64,000 bases of DNA from Nocardioides flavus (ex Wang et al. 2016). Its GTDB lineage: Bacteria > Actinomycetota > Actinomycetes > Propionibacteriales > Nocardioidaceae. Positions within the stretch are counted from its first letter, which is position 1, and each line of letters begins with the position of its first letter. The notes beneath the pieces were generated by a model, which saw only the letters and a program-made list of their open reading frames with translations, had not been told where the DNA came from and ran no database searches. The stretch spans positions 124,001-188,000 of the forward strand of contig NZ_BNAD01000005.1 of NCBI RefSeq assembly GCF_014653115.1, given 5' to 3'. The position numbers and the translations under genes are program-made. This document shows positions 19,657 to 29,126 of the stretch, piece after piece.

Positions 19657-21420
19657 TCAGTGACCGCCGACGACCTTCGCCACGGCCTGCTGGGAGTCCG
19701 CGGCGGCGAGCTTCTTGCGGATGTCGCCGACCACGGCGCCCTCCGCCGGCGCCAGCAGCCGCTCCTCGTGCCGGGTGCCCGAGGCGGTCACGTCGACAGC
19801 GGGGACGATGCCCTTCGCCGCCCGCTCCGCACTGAGCGCGAGCTCCCAGTTCTCGGTGCCGGCGATCTCCTCGAGGAAGAACTCGTCGGTCGCCGACCCG
19901 GTGCCCACCGCGACCGTGGCCAGGACCGTCAGGGACCCGGCGTCCTCGATCTTGCGGGCCGCGCCGAAGAACTCCTTGGTCGGGTGGACCGCGGACGCGT
20001 CGACGATGCCCGCCAGCACGCGCCCGTTCGCCGGTGCCGCCAGGTTGTAGGCGCGACCGAGGCGCGTGAGCGAGTCGAGCAGCACGACCACGTCGTGGCC
20101 GAGCTCCACCAGCCGCTTGGCCCGCTCGATCGCCAGCTCGGCGACGAGCGTGTGGTCGGCCGGCTGCCGGTCGAAGGTCGAGGCGACGACCTCGCCCTTG
20201 ACGGCGCGCTGGAAGTCGGTGACCTCCTCAGGGCGGGCGTCGACCAGGACCACCATGACGTGGCACTCGGGGTTGTTGGTCGTCACCGACTGGGCGATCG
20301 ACTGCAGCAGCGACGTCGCGCCCGTACGGGGCGGGGTGAGGATCAGGCCACGCTGGCCCTTGCCGATCGGCGAGGCGATGTCGATGACCTTGCCGGTCAG
20401 GTTCGCCTCGTCCGTGGCCAGGCGCAGCCGCTGGTGCGGGTGCACCGGGACCGCGTCGGAGAACTCCGGACGCTCCTTGGCGCCCTCGGACTCGGTGCCG
20501 TTGACGCTGTCGATGCGGACCATCGGGTTGAACTTCTCCCGACGCTCGCCCTCGCGGGGCTGGCGGACCTGGCCGACCACGGCGTCGCCGCGGCGCAGGT
20601 GGTACTTGCGCACCATCGACAGCGACAGGTAGACGTCCTCCGGGCCCGGCAGGTAGCCCGAGGTCCGCACGAACGCGCAGTTGTCGAGGACGTCCAGGAT
20701 GCCGGCCGCCGGCACCAGCACGTCGTCCTCGAGGATGGTGGTGTCGGGCTCGCTGCGGCCCCCATGGCGCACCGTCGTGCGGTCCCGGCCGCGGCGGCGG
20801 CGGTTGCGGCGGCTGCCGCCCTCGCCATCCTCGTCCTCGTCGGGCTGCTGCTGGTTCTGCTGCTGACCCTGGTTCTGCTGCTGGTTCTGCTGCTGGTTCT
20901 GGCGGGACTGCTTGTCCTGCCTGTCCTGCTTGTCCTGCTTGTCCTGCTGCTTGCCGTCCTTCGCGGACTGCTGGCCCTTCGGGCCCTTCTGGGCCTTCTG
21001 GCCCTGCTCGCGATCAGACTGCTCGGCCTGCTTCTGCTCGGCCTGCTTCTGCCCGGGCTGCTGCTCGGACTGCTGCTGCTCGGCCTGCTTCTGCTCGGCC
21101 TGCTCGACCTGGCGCTGCTTGCGGGTCCGGGTGCGTACGGTCGCCTGCGGGGCAGGCTCCTGCTCCGGCTCCTGCCGCGCGGGCGCCTCGGCGCCACCGG
21201 GCGCCTCCGCCGGCGCGGACGCCGCGGGCGCGGACGTCGCGGGCCGGCCGCTGGACTGGGTCGCCTTGATGGCCTCGACGAGCTGGGCCTTCTTCATCGA
21301 GCCGGCGCCGGCGACGCCGAGGCCGACGGCCATCGACTTGAGGTCCGCCAGCAGCATCGAGCTCAGGCCGGCCGACCTGGACGCGGTCTTCTTGGCAGGC
21401 TTCGAGGGGGTCTCGGTCAC
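19657..21420 (-). CDS. rho: transcription termination factor Rho homologue with degenerate ATPase site and Gln-rich insertion
   Basis: 587 residues at the canonical rho-rpmE-prfA locus. The order is: Rho N-terminal helical domain (about 18-55), an Ala/Pro then Gln/Lys/Asn-rich low-complexity region (about 60-225), the RNA-binding domain (about 230-345, with [11 protein letters not shown]), and a RecA-like domain (about 345-587). Compared with E. coli Rho from memory, Walker A P-K-A-G-K-T reads P-R-T-G-A-T, so the phosphate-binding Lys is Ala368. The D-E-R catalytic glutamate is Ala395, the R-loop lysine is Ala510, and R353 aligns with Gly537. Walker B L-L-D-S (Asp449) and the S-G-T-R arginine remain. 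The C-terminus is about 16 residues short. The GTG start has GGA upstream. By sequence it should not hydrolyse ATP normally. Confidence 0.85.
   Translation of the reverse strand: MTETPSKPAKKTASRSAGLSSMLLADLKSMAVGLGVAGAGSMKKAQLVEAIKATQSSGRPATSAPAASAPAEAPGGAEAPARQEPEQEPAPQATVRTRTRKQRQVEQAEQKQAEQQQSEQQPGQKQAEQKQAEQSDREQGQKAQKGPKGQQSAKDGKQQDKQDKQDRQDKQSRQNQQQNQQQNQGQQQNQQQPDEDEDGEGGSRRNRRRRGRDRTTVRHGGRSEPDTTILEDDVLVPAAGILDVLDNCAFVRTSGYLPGPEDVYLSLSMVRKYHLRRGDAVVGQVRQPREGERREKFNPMVRIDSVNGTESEGAKERPEFSDAVPVHPHQRLRLATDEANLTGKVIDIASPIGKGQRGLILTPPRTGATSLLQSIAQSVTTNNPECHVMVVLVDARPEEVTDFQRAVKGEVVASTFDRQPADHTLVAELAIERAKRLVELGHDVVVLLDSLTRLGRAYNLAAPANGRVLAGIVDASAVHPTKEFFGAARKIEDAGSLTVLATVAVGTGSATDEFFLEEIAGTENWELALSAERAAKGIVPAVDVTASGTRHEERLLAPAEGAVVGDIRKKLAAADSQQAVAKVVGGH
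20835..21111 (-). repeat. Gln/Asn-rich low-complexity coding region inside rho
   Basis: Encodes roughly residues 104-195 of Rho, built from short A-E-Q-K-Q, K-Q-D and N-Q-Q-Q units, with long blocks of CAG/CTG-like codons. It is the least GC-biased and most repetitive coding stretch nearby. Confidence 0.8.
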
Positions 21421-21604
21421 GTGGGTCCTTCGCACGTTGCGTCGCCTGCGAGGCGGGAGACCCGGCCTGCGAGGCGGATGGTGGTCGCCCGGGCACGCAG
21501 TCCTCGAGGATGCCGGAGGACCGGGACGGGCAGGTGCGCCGAACGGCGCGGCGTCAGGTTAGCAGGCGCCACGCCGCGACGACTGCCGGCCGGACGCGGA
21601 CAAC

Positions 21605-21672
21605 CCGCCGACCGACGGTGGCGGCACATCGCAGCTCCCGACCGCCCCCGTACGCAATCTGCCGCCACCACG
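21605..21672. repeat. 68-bp palindromic repeat, copy 1
   Basis: Contains a perfect 10-bp inverted repeat, GGTGGCGGCA (21617-21626) against TGCCGCCACC (21660-21669), plus an imperfect inner stem. It differs from copy 2 at one base (C for G before CCGTACG). Confidence 0.9.
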
Positions 21673-21677
21673 CAACA

Positions 21678-21745
21678 CCGCCGACCGACGGTGGCGGCAC
21701 ATCGCAGCTCCCGACCGCCGCCGTACGCAATCTGCCGCCACCACG
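21678..21745. repeat. 68-bp palindromic repeat, copy 2
   Basis: Second copy with a 73-bp period, 67 of 68 bases identical to copy 1, including the 10-bp arms. REP-like or terminator-like; it ends 18 nt downstream of the thrB stop on the minus strand. Confidence 0.9.
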
Positions 21746-21763
21746 GCGGCCGGGCGTACGGGA

Positions 21764-22660
21764 TCAGGTGAGGCGGGCGCCGTCGACGTCCACCGACAGC
21801 ACGTGCGGGGTCCATCCCTGCGGGCAGCGGGCGAGCAGGGCGGAGGTGTCGGAAGACCCGAACGCCAGCACGGTGGGCCCTGCGCCGGACACCACGGCGG
21901 GCACCCCGTCGGCGCGCAGCGCGCGGACGAGCTCGAGCGTACGGGGCATCGCGGGCTCGCGCTGGTCCTGGTGGAGCCAGTCGCGGGTGGCGGCGAGCAG
22001 GTGCTCGGGCTGCCCACTGAGCGCCGCGACCAGCAGCGCGGCGCGCCCGGCGTTGGCGGCGGCGTCCGCGTGCGGGACGACGTCGGGCAGCAGGCCGCGA
22101 GCGACCGCGGTCTCGACGCCGTCCGGCGGGACGAACACGACGGCGGTGATCCTCGGGTCGACCCCGGCGCGCACGGCGTACCACCGGTCGGCCTCGCGCC
22201 CGGAGATCACGAACCCGCCGTAGAACGCCGGGGCCACGTTGTCGGGATGGCCCTCGAGGTCGGCGGCGAGGTCGAAGAGCGCGTCGTCGGAGGCCAGCAG
22301 CTGACCGCCCGCCACGAGTCCGCGCGCGAGCACCACACCGGCGACGATGGCGGCCGAGGACGACCCCAGGCCGCGGGCGTGCGGGATGACGTTGCGGCAC
22401 GACAGCCGCAGGCCGGGCGGCTGCTCGCCCATCAGCTCGAAAGCCGCGCGCATCGCCCGTACGACGAGGTGTCGCTCGTCGCGCGGCACGCCCTCGGCCC
22501 CCGCGCCCTCCACCTCGACCACCAGGCCGTCGGGCAGGACCTCCGCCTCGAGCTCGTCGCGCAGGGAGAGCGCGAGGCCGAGCGAGTCGAAGCCGGGGCC
22601 GAGGTTGGCGGACGTGGCGGGGACGCTGACCCGCACGGGTCCGTCGACGAAGGTCGCCAT
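21764..22660 (-). CDS. thrB: homoserine kinase
   Basis: 298 residues of the GHMP kinase family. The ATP loop P-H-A-R-G-L-G-S-S-S-A-A is near residue 93, and the N-terminal motif V-P-A-T-S-A-N-L-G-P-G-F-D is at about 12-24. It phosphorylates homoserine for threonine synthesis. The ATG lies 2 nt after the thrC stop. The hom-thrC-thrB order makes the threonine branch one unit. The spacer after it contains palindromic repeats. Confidence 0.95.
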   Translation of the reverse strand: MATFVDGPVRVSVPATSANLGPGFDSLGLALSLRDELEAEVLPDGLVVEVEGAGAEGVPRDERHLVVRAMRAAFELMGEQPPGLRLSCRNVIPHARGLGSSSAAIVAGVVLARGLVAGGQLLASDDALFDLAADLEGHPDNVAPAFYGGFVISGREADRWYAVRAGVDPRITAVVFVPPDGVETAVARGLLPDVVPHADAAANAGRAALLVAALSGQPEHLLAATRDWLHQDQREPAMPRTLELVRALRADGVPAVVSGAGPTVLAFGSSDTSALLARCPQGWTPHVLSVDVDGARLT

Positions 22661-22662
22661 GC

Positions 22663-23730
22663 TCAGGCGAGACCGGCGGCCGCTGCCGCGGCTGCCACGT
22701 CGGCGTCCACGACCGTGTCGACGACGTCGCCGTACGACTCCAGCGCGGTGGCGGTGTCCTTGAGGCCGTGGCCGGTGACCGTGATCGCGACCGTCGCACC
22801 GGCGTAGCTCTCGCCCGCCGCGAGCTCGGCCAGCAGGCCGGCGACGCCGGCGGCGGAGGCGGGCTCCACGAAGACGCCGTCACGCCGGGCCAGCTCGGCC
22901 TGCGCGGCGAGGATCTGCGCGTCGCTGACCGCGGCGAACCGGCCGCCGGACTCGTGGGCGGCCGCCTCGGCGAGCTTCCACGAGGCGGGGTTGCCGATCC
23001 GGATCGCGGTCGCCTTGGTCTCGGGGTCCGGGAAGGGCTCGCCGGTGACGAGGGGCGAGGCGCCCTCGGCCTGGAACCCCCGCATCACCGGGCGCCTGCT
23101 CGCCCGGCCGAGGTCGGCGTACTGCTCGTAGCCCATCCAGTAGGCGGAGATGTTGCCGGCGTTGCCCACCGGGAGCAGGTGGTAGTCGGGGGCGTCGCCG
23201 AGGAAGTCGCAGATCTCGAAGGCCGCGGTCTTCTGGCCCTGCAGGCGGACCGGGTTGACGGAGTTGACCAGCGCCACGGGGTAGTCCCAGGCCAGGCCCT
23301 TGGCCATCTGCAGGCAGTGGTCGAAGTTGCCGCGGACCATGATGATCTGGGCGCCGTGCACCACGGCCTGCGCCATCTTGCCGGCGGCGATCTTGCCCTC
23401 GGGGACCAGCACCAGCGGCTTGAGCCCCGCCTTCGCGGCGTAGGCCGCCATCGACGCCGACGTGTTGCCGGTCGAGGCGCAGACCACGGCCTGCGCGCCC
23501 TCGTGCTTGGCGACCGAGATGGCCGTGGTCATGCCGCGGTCCTTGAAGGAGCCGGTGGGGTTGTCGCCCTCGACCTTGAGCCACACCTGCGCACCGGTGA
23601 GGGAGGAGAGCCACTCCGAGTGCACGAGCGGCGTGCCGCCCTCGCGGAGCGTGACCGCCTCGAGGTCGTCGGGCAGCAGGTCGAGGAGGTCGCGGTACTC
23701 CTCGATGAGTCCGCGCCACTGGTGGCTCAT
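22663..23730 (-). CDS. thrC: threonine synthase
   Basis: 355 residues, a PLP-dependent fold-type II enzyme. The PLP lysine is in G-S-F-K-D-R-G near residue 60, and the phosphate loop G-N-A-G-N is near residue 195. It converts O-phosphohomoserine to threonine. ATG 23730 has a GGGGA site upstream; the longer frame starting at 23766 has no support. A gap of 49 nt separates it from hom. Confidence 0.95.
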   Translation of the reverse strand: MSHQWRGLIEEYRDLLDLLPDDLEAVTLREGGTPLVHSEWLSSLTGAQVWLKVEGDNPTGSFKDRGMTTAISVAKHEGAQAVVCASTGNTSASMAAYAAKAGLKPLVLVPEGKIAAGKMAQAVVHGAQIIMVRGNFDHCLQMAKGLAWDYPVALVNSVNPVRLQGQKTAAFEICDFLGDAPDYHLLPVGNAGNISAYWMGYEQYADLGRASRRPVMRGFQAEGASPLVTGEPFPDPETKATAIRIGNPASWKLAEAAAHESGGRFAAVSDAQILAAQAELARRDGVFVEPASAAGVAGLLAELAAGESYAGATVAITVTGHGLKDTATALESYGDVVDTVVDADVAAAAAAAGLA

Positions 23731-23779
23731 GCGGGGTCCCCGTTCGAAGCGGAGCGCAGCGGGCATTCGGCTGGGGTGT

Positions 23780-25099
23780 TCATTCGTCCCCGCCCTCCAC
23801 GCGCATCACGGAGGTGACCTCACGCACGATGTCCATGCTCCGCAGCTGCTCCACGGTGGCGCTGAGCGCGGCGTCGGGCGCGGCGTGCGAGACGACGACG
23901 AGCTGGGCGTCGGCCCCGCGGCCCTCCTGCCGCACCGTCTGGATCGACACGTCGTGGTCGGCGAACGCGTTGGCGACCGCAGCGAGCACGCCAGCGCGGT
24001 CGTCGACGTCGATGGCGACGTGGTAGCGGGTGCGGGTCTCCCCCATCGGCAGCACGGCGCGGTCGGCGTACGCGGACTCCCCCGCCCCGCGGGTCTCCGC
24101 GAGCCGGTTGCGCGCGACCGTCACGAGGTCGCCGAGCACCGCACTCGCGGTCGGGGAGCCGCCCGCACCGGGGCCGTAGAACATCAGCTGGCCGGCGGCC
24201 TCGGACTCGACGAAGACGGCGTTGTAGGCCTCGCGGACACTGGCGAGCGGGTGCGAGCGCGGGATCATCGCGGGGTGCACGCGCGCGGCCACCTGGTCCT
24301 GGCCGTCGGGGCCGGGCCGCAGCTCGCAGATCGCGAGGAGCTTGACGACCGCGTCCATGTCGCGGGCGCTGGCCACGTCGGCGGCGGTGACCTCGGAGAT
24401 GCCCTCGCGATAGACGTCGGAGGCGGTGACGCGCGAGTGGAAGGCCAGGCTCGCCAGGATCGCCGCCTTGGCCGCGGCGTCGAAGCCCTCGACGTCGGCG
24501 GTCGGGTCGGCCTCGGCGTAGCCGAGCTCCTGGGCCTCCTCGAGGGCTTCGGAGAACCCGGCCCCCGAGGTGTCCATCTTGTCGAGGATGAAGTTGGTGG
24601 TGCCGTTGACGATGCCGAGCACCCGGGTCACCTTGTCGCCGGCCAGCGACTCGCGCAGCGGCCGCAGGATCGGGATGGCGCCGGCGACGGCGGCCTCGTA
24701 GTAGAGGTCGCGCTCGGCCTTGGCGGCCGCCTCGAAGAGGGTCGGTCCGTCCTCCGCGAGCAGGGCCTTGTTGGCCGTCACGACGCTGGCCCCGTGCTCC
24801 AGCGCGGAGAGGATCAGCGACCGGGCCGGCTCGATGCCGCCGATCACCTCGACGACGAGGTCGACGTCGTCGCGGGCGACGAGGCCCTGGGCGTCGGTGG
24901 TCAGCAGGCCCTCGGGGACCTCGACGTCGCGCGGCGCGTCGAGCCGGCGTACGGCGACCCCCACGAGCTCGACGGGCGCCCCGACCCGGGCGGCGAGGTC
25001 GTCGCGCTGCTCGCCGAGCAGCCGCACCACCTGCGAGCCGACCGCTCCGCAGCCGAGCACGGCCACGCCCAGCGGTCGCTGCTTGTCATGCTCAGTCAT
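23780..25099 (-). CDS. hom: homoserine dehydrogenase
   Basis: 439 residues: an N-terminal NAD(P)-binding fold (G-C-G-A-V-G, about 16-21), the catalytic domain with [11 protein letters not shown] and the downstream Asp/Lys cluster, and a C-terminal ACT domain (about 355-435) for threonine feedback. It reduces aspartate semialdehyde to homoserine. Its ATG overlaps the lysA stop by 4 nt. Confidence 0.95.
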   Translation of the reverse strand: MTEHDKQRPLGVAVLGCGAVGSQVVRLLGEQRDDLAARVGAPVELVGVAVRRLDAPRDVEVPEGLLTTDAQGLVARDDVDLVVEVIGGIEPARSLILSALEHGASVVTANKALLAEDGPTLFEAAAKAERDLYYEAAVAGAIPILRPLRESLAGDKVTRVLGIVNGTTNFILDKMDTSGAGFSEALEEAQELGYAEADPTADVEGFDAAAKAAILASLAFHSRVTASDVYREGISEVTAADVASARDMDAVVKLLAICELRPGPDGQDQVAARVHPAMIPRSHPLASVREAYNAVFVESEAAGQLMFYGPGAGGSPTASAVLGDLVTVARNRLAETRGAGESAYADRAVLPMGETRTRYHVAIDVDDRAGVLAAVANAFADHDVSIQTVRQEGRGADAQLVVVSHAAPDAALSATVEQLRSMDIVREVTSVMRVEGGDE

Positions 25100-26541
25100 G
25101 AAACACCCACATCGGTCGCGAACAGGTCGGCCTCAGTCTCTCGTCGCAGGACGGTGTAAGTCTTCCCGTCCCGAACTCCGATCACCGGAGGACGCAGCGC
25201 GTGGTTGTAGTTGGACGCCATGGATCTGCAGTAGGCGCCGGTGCCGGGCACCGCGACGAGGTCGCCGGGGCGTACGTCGCCGGGCAGGAACTCGTCCTTG
25301 ACGACGATGTCGCCGGCCTCGCAGTGCTTGCCGACCACCCGCGACAACGCGGGCTCGGCGCCGGAGGGGCGCGAGGCGATGGTGGCGGAGTAGTCGGCGT
25401 CGTAGAGGGCGGTGCGGATGTTGTCGCTCATGCCGCCGTCGACCGAGACGTACGTCCGCACGACCCCGCCGTCGAGGGCGACCTCCTTCACCGTGCCGAC
25501 CTCGTAGACCGTGCACATGGCGGGTCCCACGATCGCCCGGCCGGGCTCGATCGAGAGCCGGGGCACGGTGATGCCGAGCGCACGGCACTCGTGCTCCACG
25601 ATGCTCGTCACCTCGCTCGCGAGCTGTGCGGGCTCCGAGGGGTCGTCCTGGGTGGTGTAGGCGATGCCGAAGCCGCCGCCGAGGTCAATCTCCGGCATCT
25701 CCACCCCGATCGCTTCGCGCACCGTCGCGTGGAGCGCCAGCACCCGACGGGCCGCGACCTCGAAGCCGGAGGTGTCGAAGATCTGGCTGCCGATGTGCGA
25801 GTGCAGGCCGAGCAGCTCCAGCCCGGGCGCGGCGTGCACGCGGCGCACGGCCTCGAGGGCGTCGCCGCTGGCGATCGAGAAGCCGAACTTCTGGTCCTCG
25901 TGGGCGGTCGCGATGTACTCGTGGGTGTGGGCCTCGACGCCTGCGGTCACGCGGACCATGACGCCGACCGGGCCTCGTGCCGGGCCCCGGGAGCCCTCCT
26001 CGACCAGCGGCCGCGTGAGCTCGGCGAGCCGCTCGATCTCGTGGAACGAGTCGACGATGACCCGGCCCACGCCCAGCCCGACCGCGCGCTCGAGCTCGGC
26101 GACCGTCTTGTTGTTGCCGTGGAAGCCCACGCGCTCCATCGGGAAGCCGGCCCGCTCGGCGACCGCGAGCTCGCCGCCGGAGCAGACGTCGAGCGACAGC
26201 CCCTCCTCGGCCAGCCAGCGCACGACCGTGGTGCAGAGGAAGGCCTTGCCGGCGTAGTAGACGTCGTAGGAGGCGAACGCGTCGCGGAACGCGCTCGCCC
26301 GGGCGCGGAAGTCGGCCTCGTCCAGGACGTACGCCGGGGAGCCGTGCTCGCGCACCAGCTCGGGCAGCGGGACTCCCCCGACGCTCAGGACGCCGTCGTC
26401 CTTGGTGGCCGTCCGAGGCCAGAGCGAGGGCACCAGCGCGTCGGGGTCGCGGGGCTCGCGCAGCCAGTGCGGGCCGCCGGGGCGGTTGGCCCGCAGCGCG
26501 CCGTCCGCGTGCGCCCAGCCGGAGGGGTGTGCAGTCGGCAC
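25096..26541 (-). CDS. lysA: diaminopimelate decarboxylase
   Basis: 481 residues: PLP-binding TIM barrel with the lysine in Y-Y-A-G-K-A-F near residue 98, and a C-terminal beta domain with the D-G-G-M-S-D and C-E-A-G-D substrate-binding motifs. It makes lysine from meso-DAP. The GTG start has GAGG upstream and lies 7 nt after argS. The N-terminal 40 residues (W-A-H-A-D-G pattern) are an extension shared with actinobacterial LysA. Confidence 0.95.
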   Translation of the reverse strand: MPTAHPSGWAHADGALRANRPGGPHWLREPRDPDALVPSLWPRTATKDDGVLSVGGVPLPELVREHGSPAYVLDEADFRARASAFRDAFASYDVYYAGKAFLCTTVVRWLAEEGLSLDVCSGGELAVAERAGFPMERVGFHGNNKTVAELERAVGLGVGRVIVDSFHEIERLAELTRPLVEEGSRGPARGPVGVMVRVTAGVEAHTHEYIATAHEDQKFGFSIASGDALEAVRRVHAAPGLELLGLHSHIGSQIFDTSGFEVAARRVLALHATVREAIGVEMPEIDLGGGFGIAYTTQDDPSEPAQLASEVTSIVEHECRALGITVPRLSIEPGRAIVGPAMCTVYEVGTVKEVALDGGVVRTYVSVDGGMSDNIRTALYDADYSATIASRPSGAEPALSRVVGKHCEAGDIVVKDEFLPGDVRPGDLVAVPGTGAYCRSMASNYNHALRPPVIGVRDGKTYTVLRRETEADLFATDVGVS

Positions 26542-26548
26542 GACCGCC

Positions 26549-28204
26549 TCACATCCTCTCGGGGGCCGAGACGCCGAGCAGCTCGAGACCGTTGGCGAGG
26601 ACCACTCGCGTGGCGTCGACCAGCATCAGCCGTGCCCGGTGGAGGTCGGAGGTCTCCTCGTCGCCGCGGGGCAGCACGCGGCAGCTGTCGTAGAAGCGGT
26701 GGTAGGTGCCGGCGAGCTCCTCGAGGTAGCGCGCGACGCGGTGCGGCTCACGCAGCTCCGCGGCCGCCTTGACCACGCGCGGGAACTCCGCGAGGGCGCG
26801 CAGCAGCTCGCCCTCCTTCTCGTGGCTGAGCAGCTCGGGGTGCGACTCGGCGGTGACGCCGAGGTCGGCGGCGTTGCGCATCAGGCTGGACACGCGGGCG
26901 TGGGCGTACTGGACGGTGAAGACCGGGTTGTCGTTGGTGGCGCGCGACCACAGGTCGAGGTCGATGTCGATGGGGCTGTCGCTGTGGTAGCGGGCCAGCG
27001 CGTAGCGGCTGGCGTCGACGCCGATGGCGTCCACGAGGTCGTCGATGGTGACGACCGTGCCGGCGCGCTTGGACATCCGCATCGGCTGGCCGTCCTTGAG
27101 CAGGTTGACCATCTGGCCGATGAGGATCTCGAGGTTCTTGCCCGGCTCGTCGCCGAAGGCGCTGCACATGGCGTTCATCCGGCCGACGTAGCCGTGGTGG
27201 TCGGCGCCGAGCATGATGAAGCAGCGGTCGAAGCCGCGCTCGCGCTTGTCGAGGTAGTAGGCCAGGTCCCCCGAGAGGTACGCACCCCTGCCGTCGGACT
27301 TGATGATCACCCGGTCCTTGTCGTCGCCGAACTTCTCGGTCGCGAGCCAGGTCGCGCCGTCCTGCACATAGGTGTTGCCGAGCTCGGTCAGGCGTTCGAC
27401 GGCGTGCGCCACGGCACCGCTGCGGTGCAGGTCGTCCTCGTGGAAGTAGACGTCGAAGTCGACGCGGAAGTCGTGCAGCGACTTCTTGATCTCGGTGAAC
27501 ATCATCTCGACGCCGACCTCGCGGAAGACCTCCTGGGCCTGCGCGTCGTCGAGGTCCTTGACGTCCGGGCGCTGCTGCACGACGGCCGCGGCGATGTCGT
27601 GGATGTACTGCCCGCCGTAGCCGTCCTCGGGGGCCGGCTCGCCCTTGGCGCTGGCGAGCAGCGAGGAGCTGAACCGGTCGATCTGCGCGCCGTGGTCGTT
27701 GAAGTAGTACTCGCGGGTGACGTCGGCGCCGGTCTTCTCGAAGATCCGGCCCAGCGCGTCCCCGACCGCGGCCCAGCGCACGCCGCCGAGGTGGAGCGGG
27801 CCGGTCGGGTTGGCCGAGACGAACTCGAGGTTGATCTTCTCCCCCGCGAAGGCGTCCGAGGAGCCGTACGCCGCCCCTGCCGTGACCACGTCGGCCGCGA
27901 CCTGGCCCTGGGCCCCGGCCTCGACGGTGACGTTGAGGAAGCCCGGACCGGCGACCTCGACCTCGGCGATGCCGTCGGCGGCCCGCAGGCGCTCGGCGAC
28001 GAGGTCGGCGAAGGCGCGCGGGTTGGTCCCGGCCTTCTTGGCCAGCTGGAGGGCCACGTTGGTGGCGTAGTCGCCGTGCCCCTTCTGCCGGGGTCGCTCC
28101 ACCGTGACCTGGGTCGGCACGCCGTCGGGCAGCGTGATCGTGCCGTCGGCCACGAGGGAGGCCAGCACGTCGACGATGGTCTGGGAGAGCTGCTCGGGAT
28201 TCAC
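26549..28204 (-). CDS. argS: arginyl-tRNA synthetase
   Basis: 551 residues: an N-terminal additional domain (about 1-105), the class I catalytic domain with H-L-G-G (HIGH-like, near residue 138) and M-S-K-R-A-G (KMSKS-like, near residue 380), and the C-terminal DALR anticodon-binding domain. It charges tRNA-Arg. The GTG start has no ribosome site but follows TAGGCT by 6 nt, a leaderless arrangement. It heads the argS-lysA-hom-thrC-thrB unit and lies 658 bp from a tRNA-Arg(CCG) gene on the opposite strand. Confidence 0.97.
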   Translation of the reverse strand: MNPEQLSQTIVDVLASLVADGTITLPDGVPTQVTVERPRQKGHGDYATNVALQLAKKAGTNPRAFADLVAERLRAADGIAEVEVAGPGFLNVTVEAGAQGQVAADVVTAGAAYGSSDAFAGEKINLEFVSANPTGPLHLGGVRWAAVGDALGRIFEKTGADVTREYYFNDHGAQIDRFSSSLLASAKGEPAPEDGYGGQYIHDIAAAVVQQRPDVKDLDDAQAQEVFREVGVEMMFTEIKKSLHDFRVDFDVYFHEDDLHRSGAVAHAVERLTELGNTYVQDGATWLATEKFGDDKDRVIIKSDGRGAYLSGDLAYYLDKRERGFDRCFIMLGADHHGYVGRMNAMCSAFGDEPGKNLEILIGQMVNLLKDGQPMRMSKRAGTVVTIDDLVDAIGVDASRYALARYHSDSPIDIDLDLWSRATNDNPVFTVQYAHARVSSLMRNAADLGVTAESHPELLSHEKEGELLRALAEFPRVVKAAAELREPHRVARYLEELAGTYHRFYDSCRVLPRGDEETSDLHRARLMLVDATRVVLANGLELLGVSAPERM

Positions 28205-28210
28205 CGGGCA

Positions 28211-28216
28211 AGCCTA
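28211..28216 (-). promoter_or_regulatory. -10 hexamer TAGGCT, leaderless promoter of argS operon
   Basis: On the minus strand TAGGCT is followed by 6 nt and the argS GTG. Confidence 0.55.
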
Positions 28217-28286
28217 TCGGCGGGCCGCCGCACGGGCCGAACCGGTTTCACGCCGTGGCCACGGTCGCGCCGCGTACGTCCTGCCC

Positions 28287-28292
28287 TAGGGT
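28287..28292 (+). promoter_or_regulatory. -10 hexamer TAGGGT, leaderless promoter
   Basis: TAGGGT is followed by 7 nt and the GTG at 28300; no ribosome site is present. Confidence 0.55.
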
Positions 28293-28299
28293 CCTGCCT

Positions 28300-28797
28300 G
28301 TGACGACACACCCGACCTACGACCAGCTGATCGACCTCCCGGCCTACGTCGAGCAGCCCGTGCCGATGCCGTTCGAGGACATCAACGGCCACCTCAACGT
28401 CCGCCACTACATCGGCATCGCCAGCGAGGGCCTCGACGAGTCGCTGGTCGAGGTGGGCATCCCGCAGATGTGGCCGCTGACCCACGGCCACGCCTGCTTC
28501 ACCGCCGAGCACCACGTCACCTACCTCCACGAGCTGCGCACCGGCGACACGATGTCGGCCCGCGTGCGCCTGCTCGGCCGCTCCGAGCGCGCCGGGCACG
28601 GCCTCGTCTACCTGCTCGACGAGACCCACGAGCGGGTGGCGTGCGTGGTCGAGGAGATCTTCCTCCACATCGACCTCGAGACCCGGCGTACGGCGCCGTG
28701 GCCCGAGGAGGTCGCGAGCGCGCTCGACGCGCGGATCGCCGAGCACGCCGCGCTGCCCTTCCCTGCCGCGACGTCGGGTTCCCTCGCGCTCCGCTAG
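28300..28797 (+). CDS. hotdog-fold thioesterase
   Basis: 165 residues with the hotdog pattern of the 4-hydroxybenzoyl-CoA thioesterase group: D-I-N-G-H-L-N-V-R-H-Y (about 28-38) with the acidic residue and Asn at the expected active-site turn, and a beta strand H-V-T-Y-L-H-E near 73-79. It should hydrolyse an acyl-CoA, but the substrate is unknown. The GTG start is leaderless. A longer frame starting upstream overlaps the promoter and is rejected. It is a monocistronic gene before tRNA-Arg. Confidence 0.75.
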   Translation: MTTHPTYDQLIDLPAYVEQPVPMPFEDINGHLNVRHYIGIASEGLDESLVEVGIPQMWPLTHGHACFTAEHHVTYLHELRTGDTMSARVRLLGRSERAGHGLVYLLDETHERVACVVEEIFLHIDLETRRTAPWPEEVASALDARIAEHAALPFPAATSGSLALR

Positions 28798-28826
28798 GCG
28801 GTTTCACCACCGCGCCGCACGACCGG

Positions 28827-28832
28827 TAGTGT
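28827..28832 (+). promoter_or_regulatory. possible -10 hexamer TAGTGT for tRNA-Arg
   Basis: It lies 30 nt upstream of the tRNA; between them an 8-bp hairpin (28841-28848 with 28852-28859) could mark the 5' leader. Confidence 0.35.
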
Positions 28833-28862
28833 TCACCGCGCACCGGCCGACGGCCGGTGCGG

Positions 28863-28935
28863 GCCTCCGTAGCTCAGGGGATAGAGCACTGGTTTCCGGT
28901 ACCAGGTGCCGCAGGTTCGAATCCTGCCGGAGGCG
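28863..28935 (+). tRNA. tRNA-Arg (anticodon CCG)
   Basis: A complete 73-nt cloverleaf: acceptor GCCTCCG/CGGAGGC with discriminator G, D-arm GCTC/GAGC, anticodon stem CTGGT/ACCAG with loop TTCCGGT giving anticodon CCG (reads CGG), 5-nt variable loop, and T-arm GCAGG-TTCGAAT-CCTGC. CCA is not encoded. CGG is a common Arg codon in this GC-rich DNA. Confidence 0.97.
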
Positions 28936-28950
28936 CCCTCTCGCACGGCT

Positions 28951-28992
28951 CGACACCAGGCCCGGACCCCCAGAGGTCCGGGCCTGGTGTCG
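28951..28992 (+). terminator. 18-bp perfect hairpin after tRNA-Arg
   Basis: Arms 28951-28968 and 28975-28992 pair perfectly around a 6-nt loop, 15 nt after the tRNA. No clear T-run follows. Confidence 0.75.
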
Positions 28993-29126
28993 TCGTACGG
29001 GGTGCCGCCTCCACGATCCCGTCGTCCGTCACCAATCGGGTCGCCCGTCGTTGTGGGGGCGAGGGAGCTACCGGCCGGTCACCTGGCGGGTCGCGCGTCG
29101 GCTCCCCGGGAACCCTGGGAGGGGAC

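Larger units (their letters stand above)
21421..21763. other. 343-bp intergenic spacer between thrB and rho
   Basis: No gene is supported here. It holds two 68-bp palindromic direct repeats (21605-21672 and 21678-21745). The rest is GC-rich sequence without a recognisable promoter. Both flanking genes are transcribed leftwards. Confidence 0.7.

Noticed and set aside
25096..28204. Leader-peptide attenuator or T-box in front of the argS-lysA-hom operon
   Set aside because: argS begins at its GTG with a promoter 6 nt upstream, leaving no leader for an attenuator.
28863..28935. Integration (att) site at tRNA-Arg
   Set aside because: No integrase, no repeat of the tRNA 3' end nearby and ordinary core genes on both sides.
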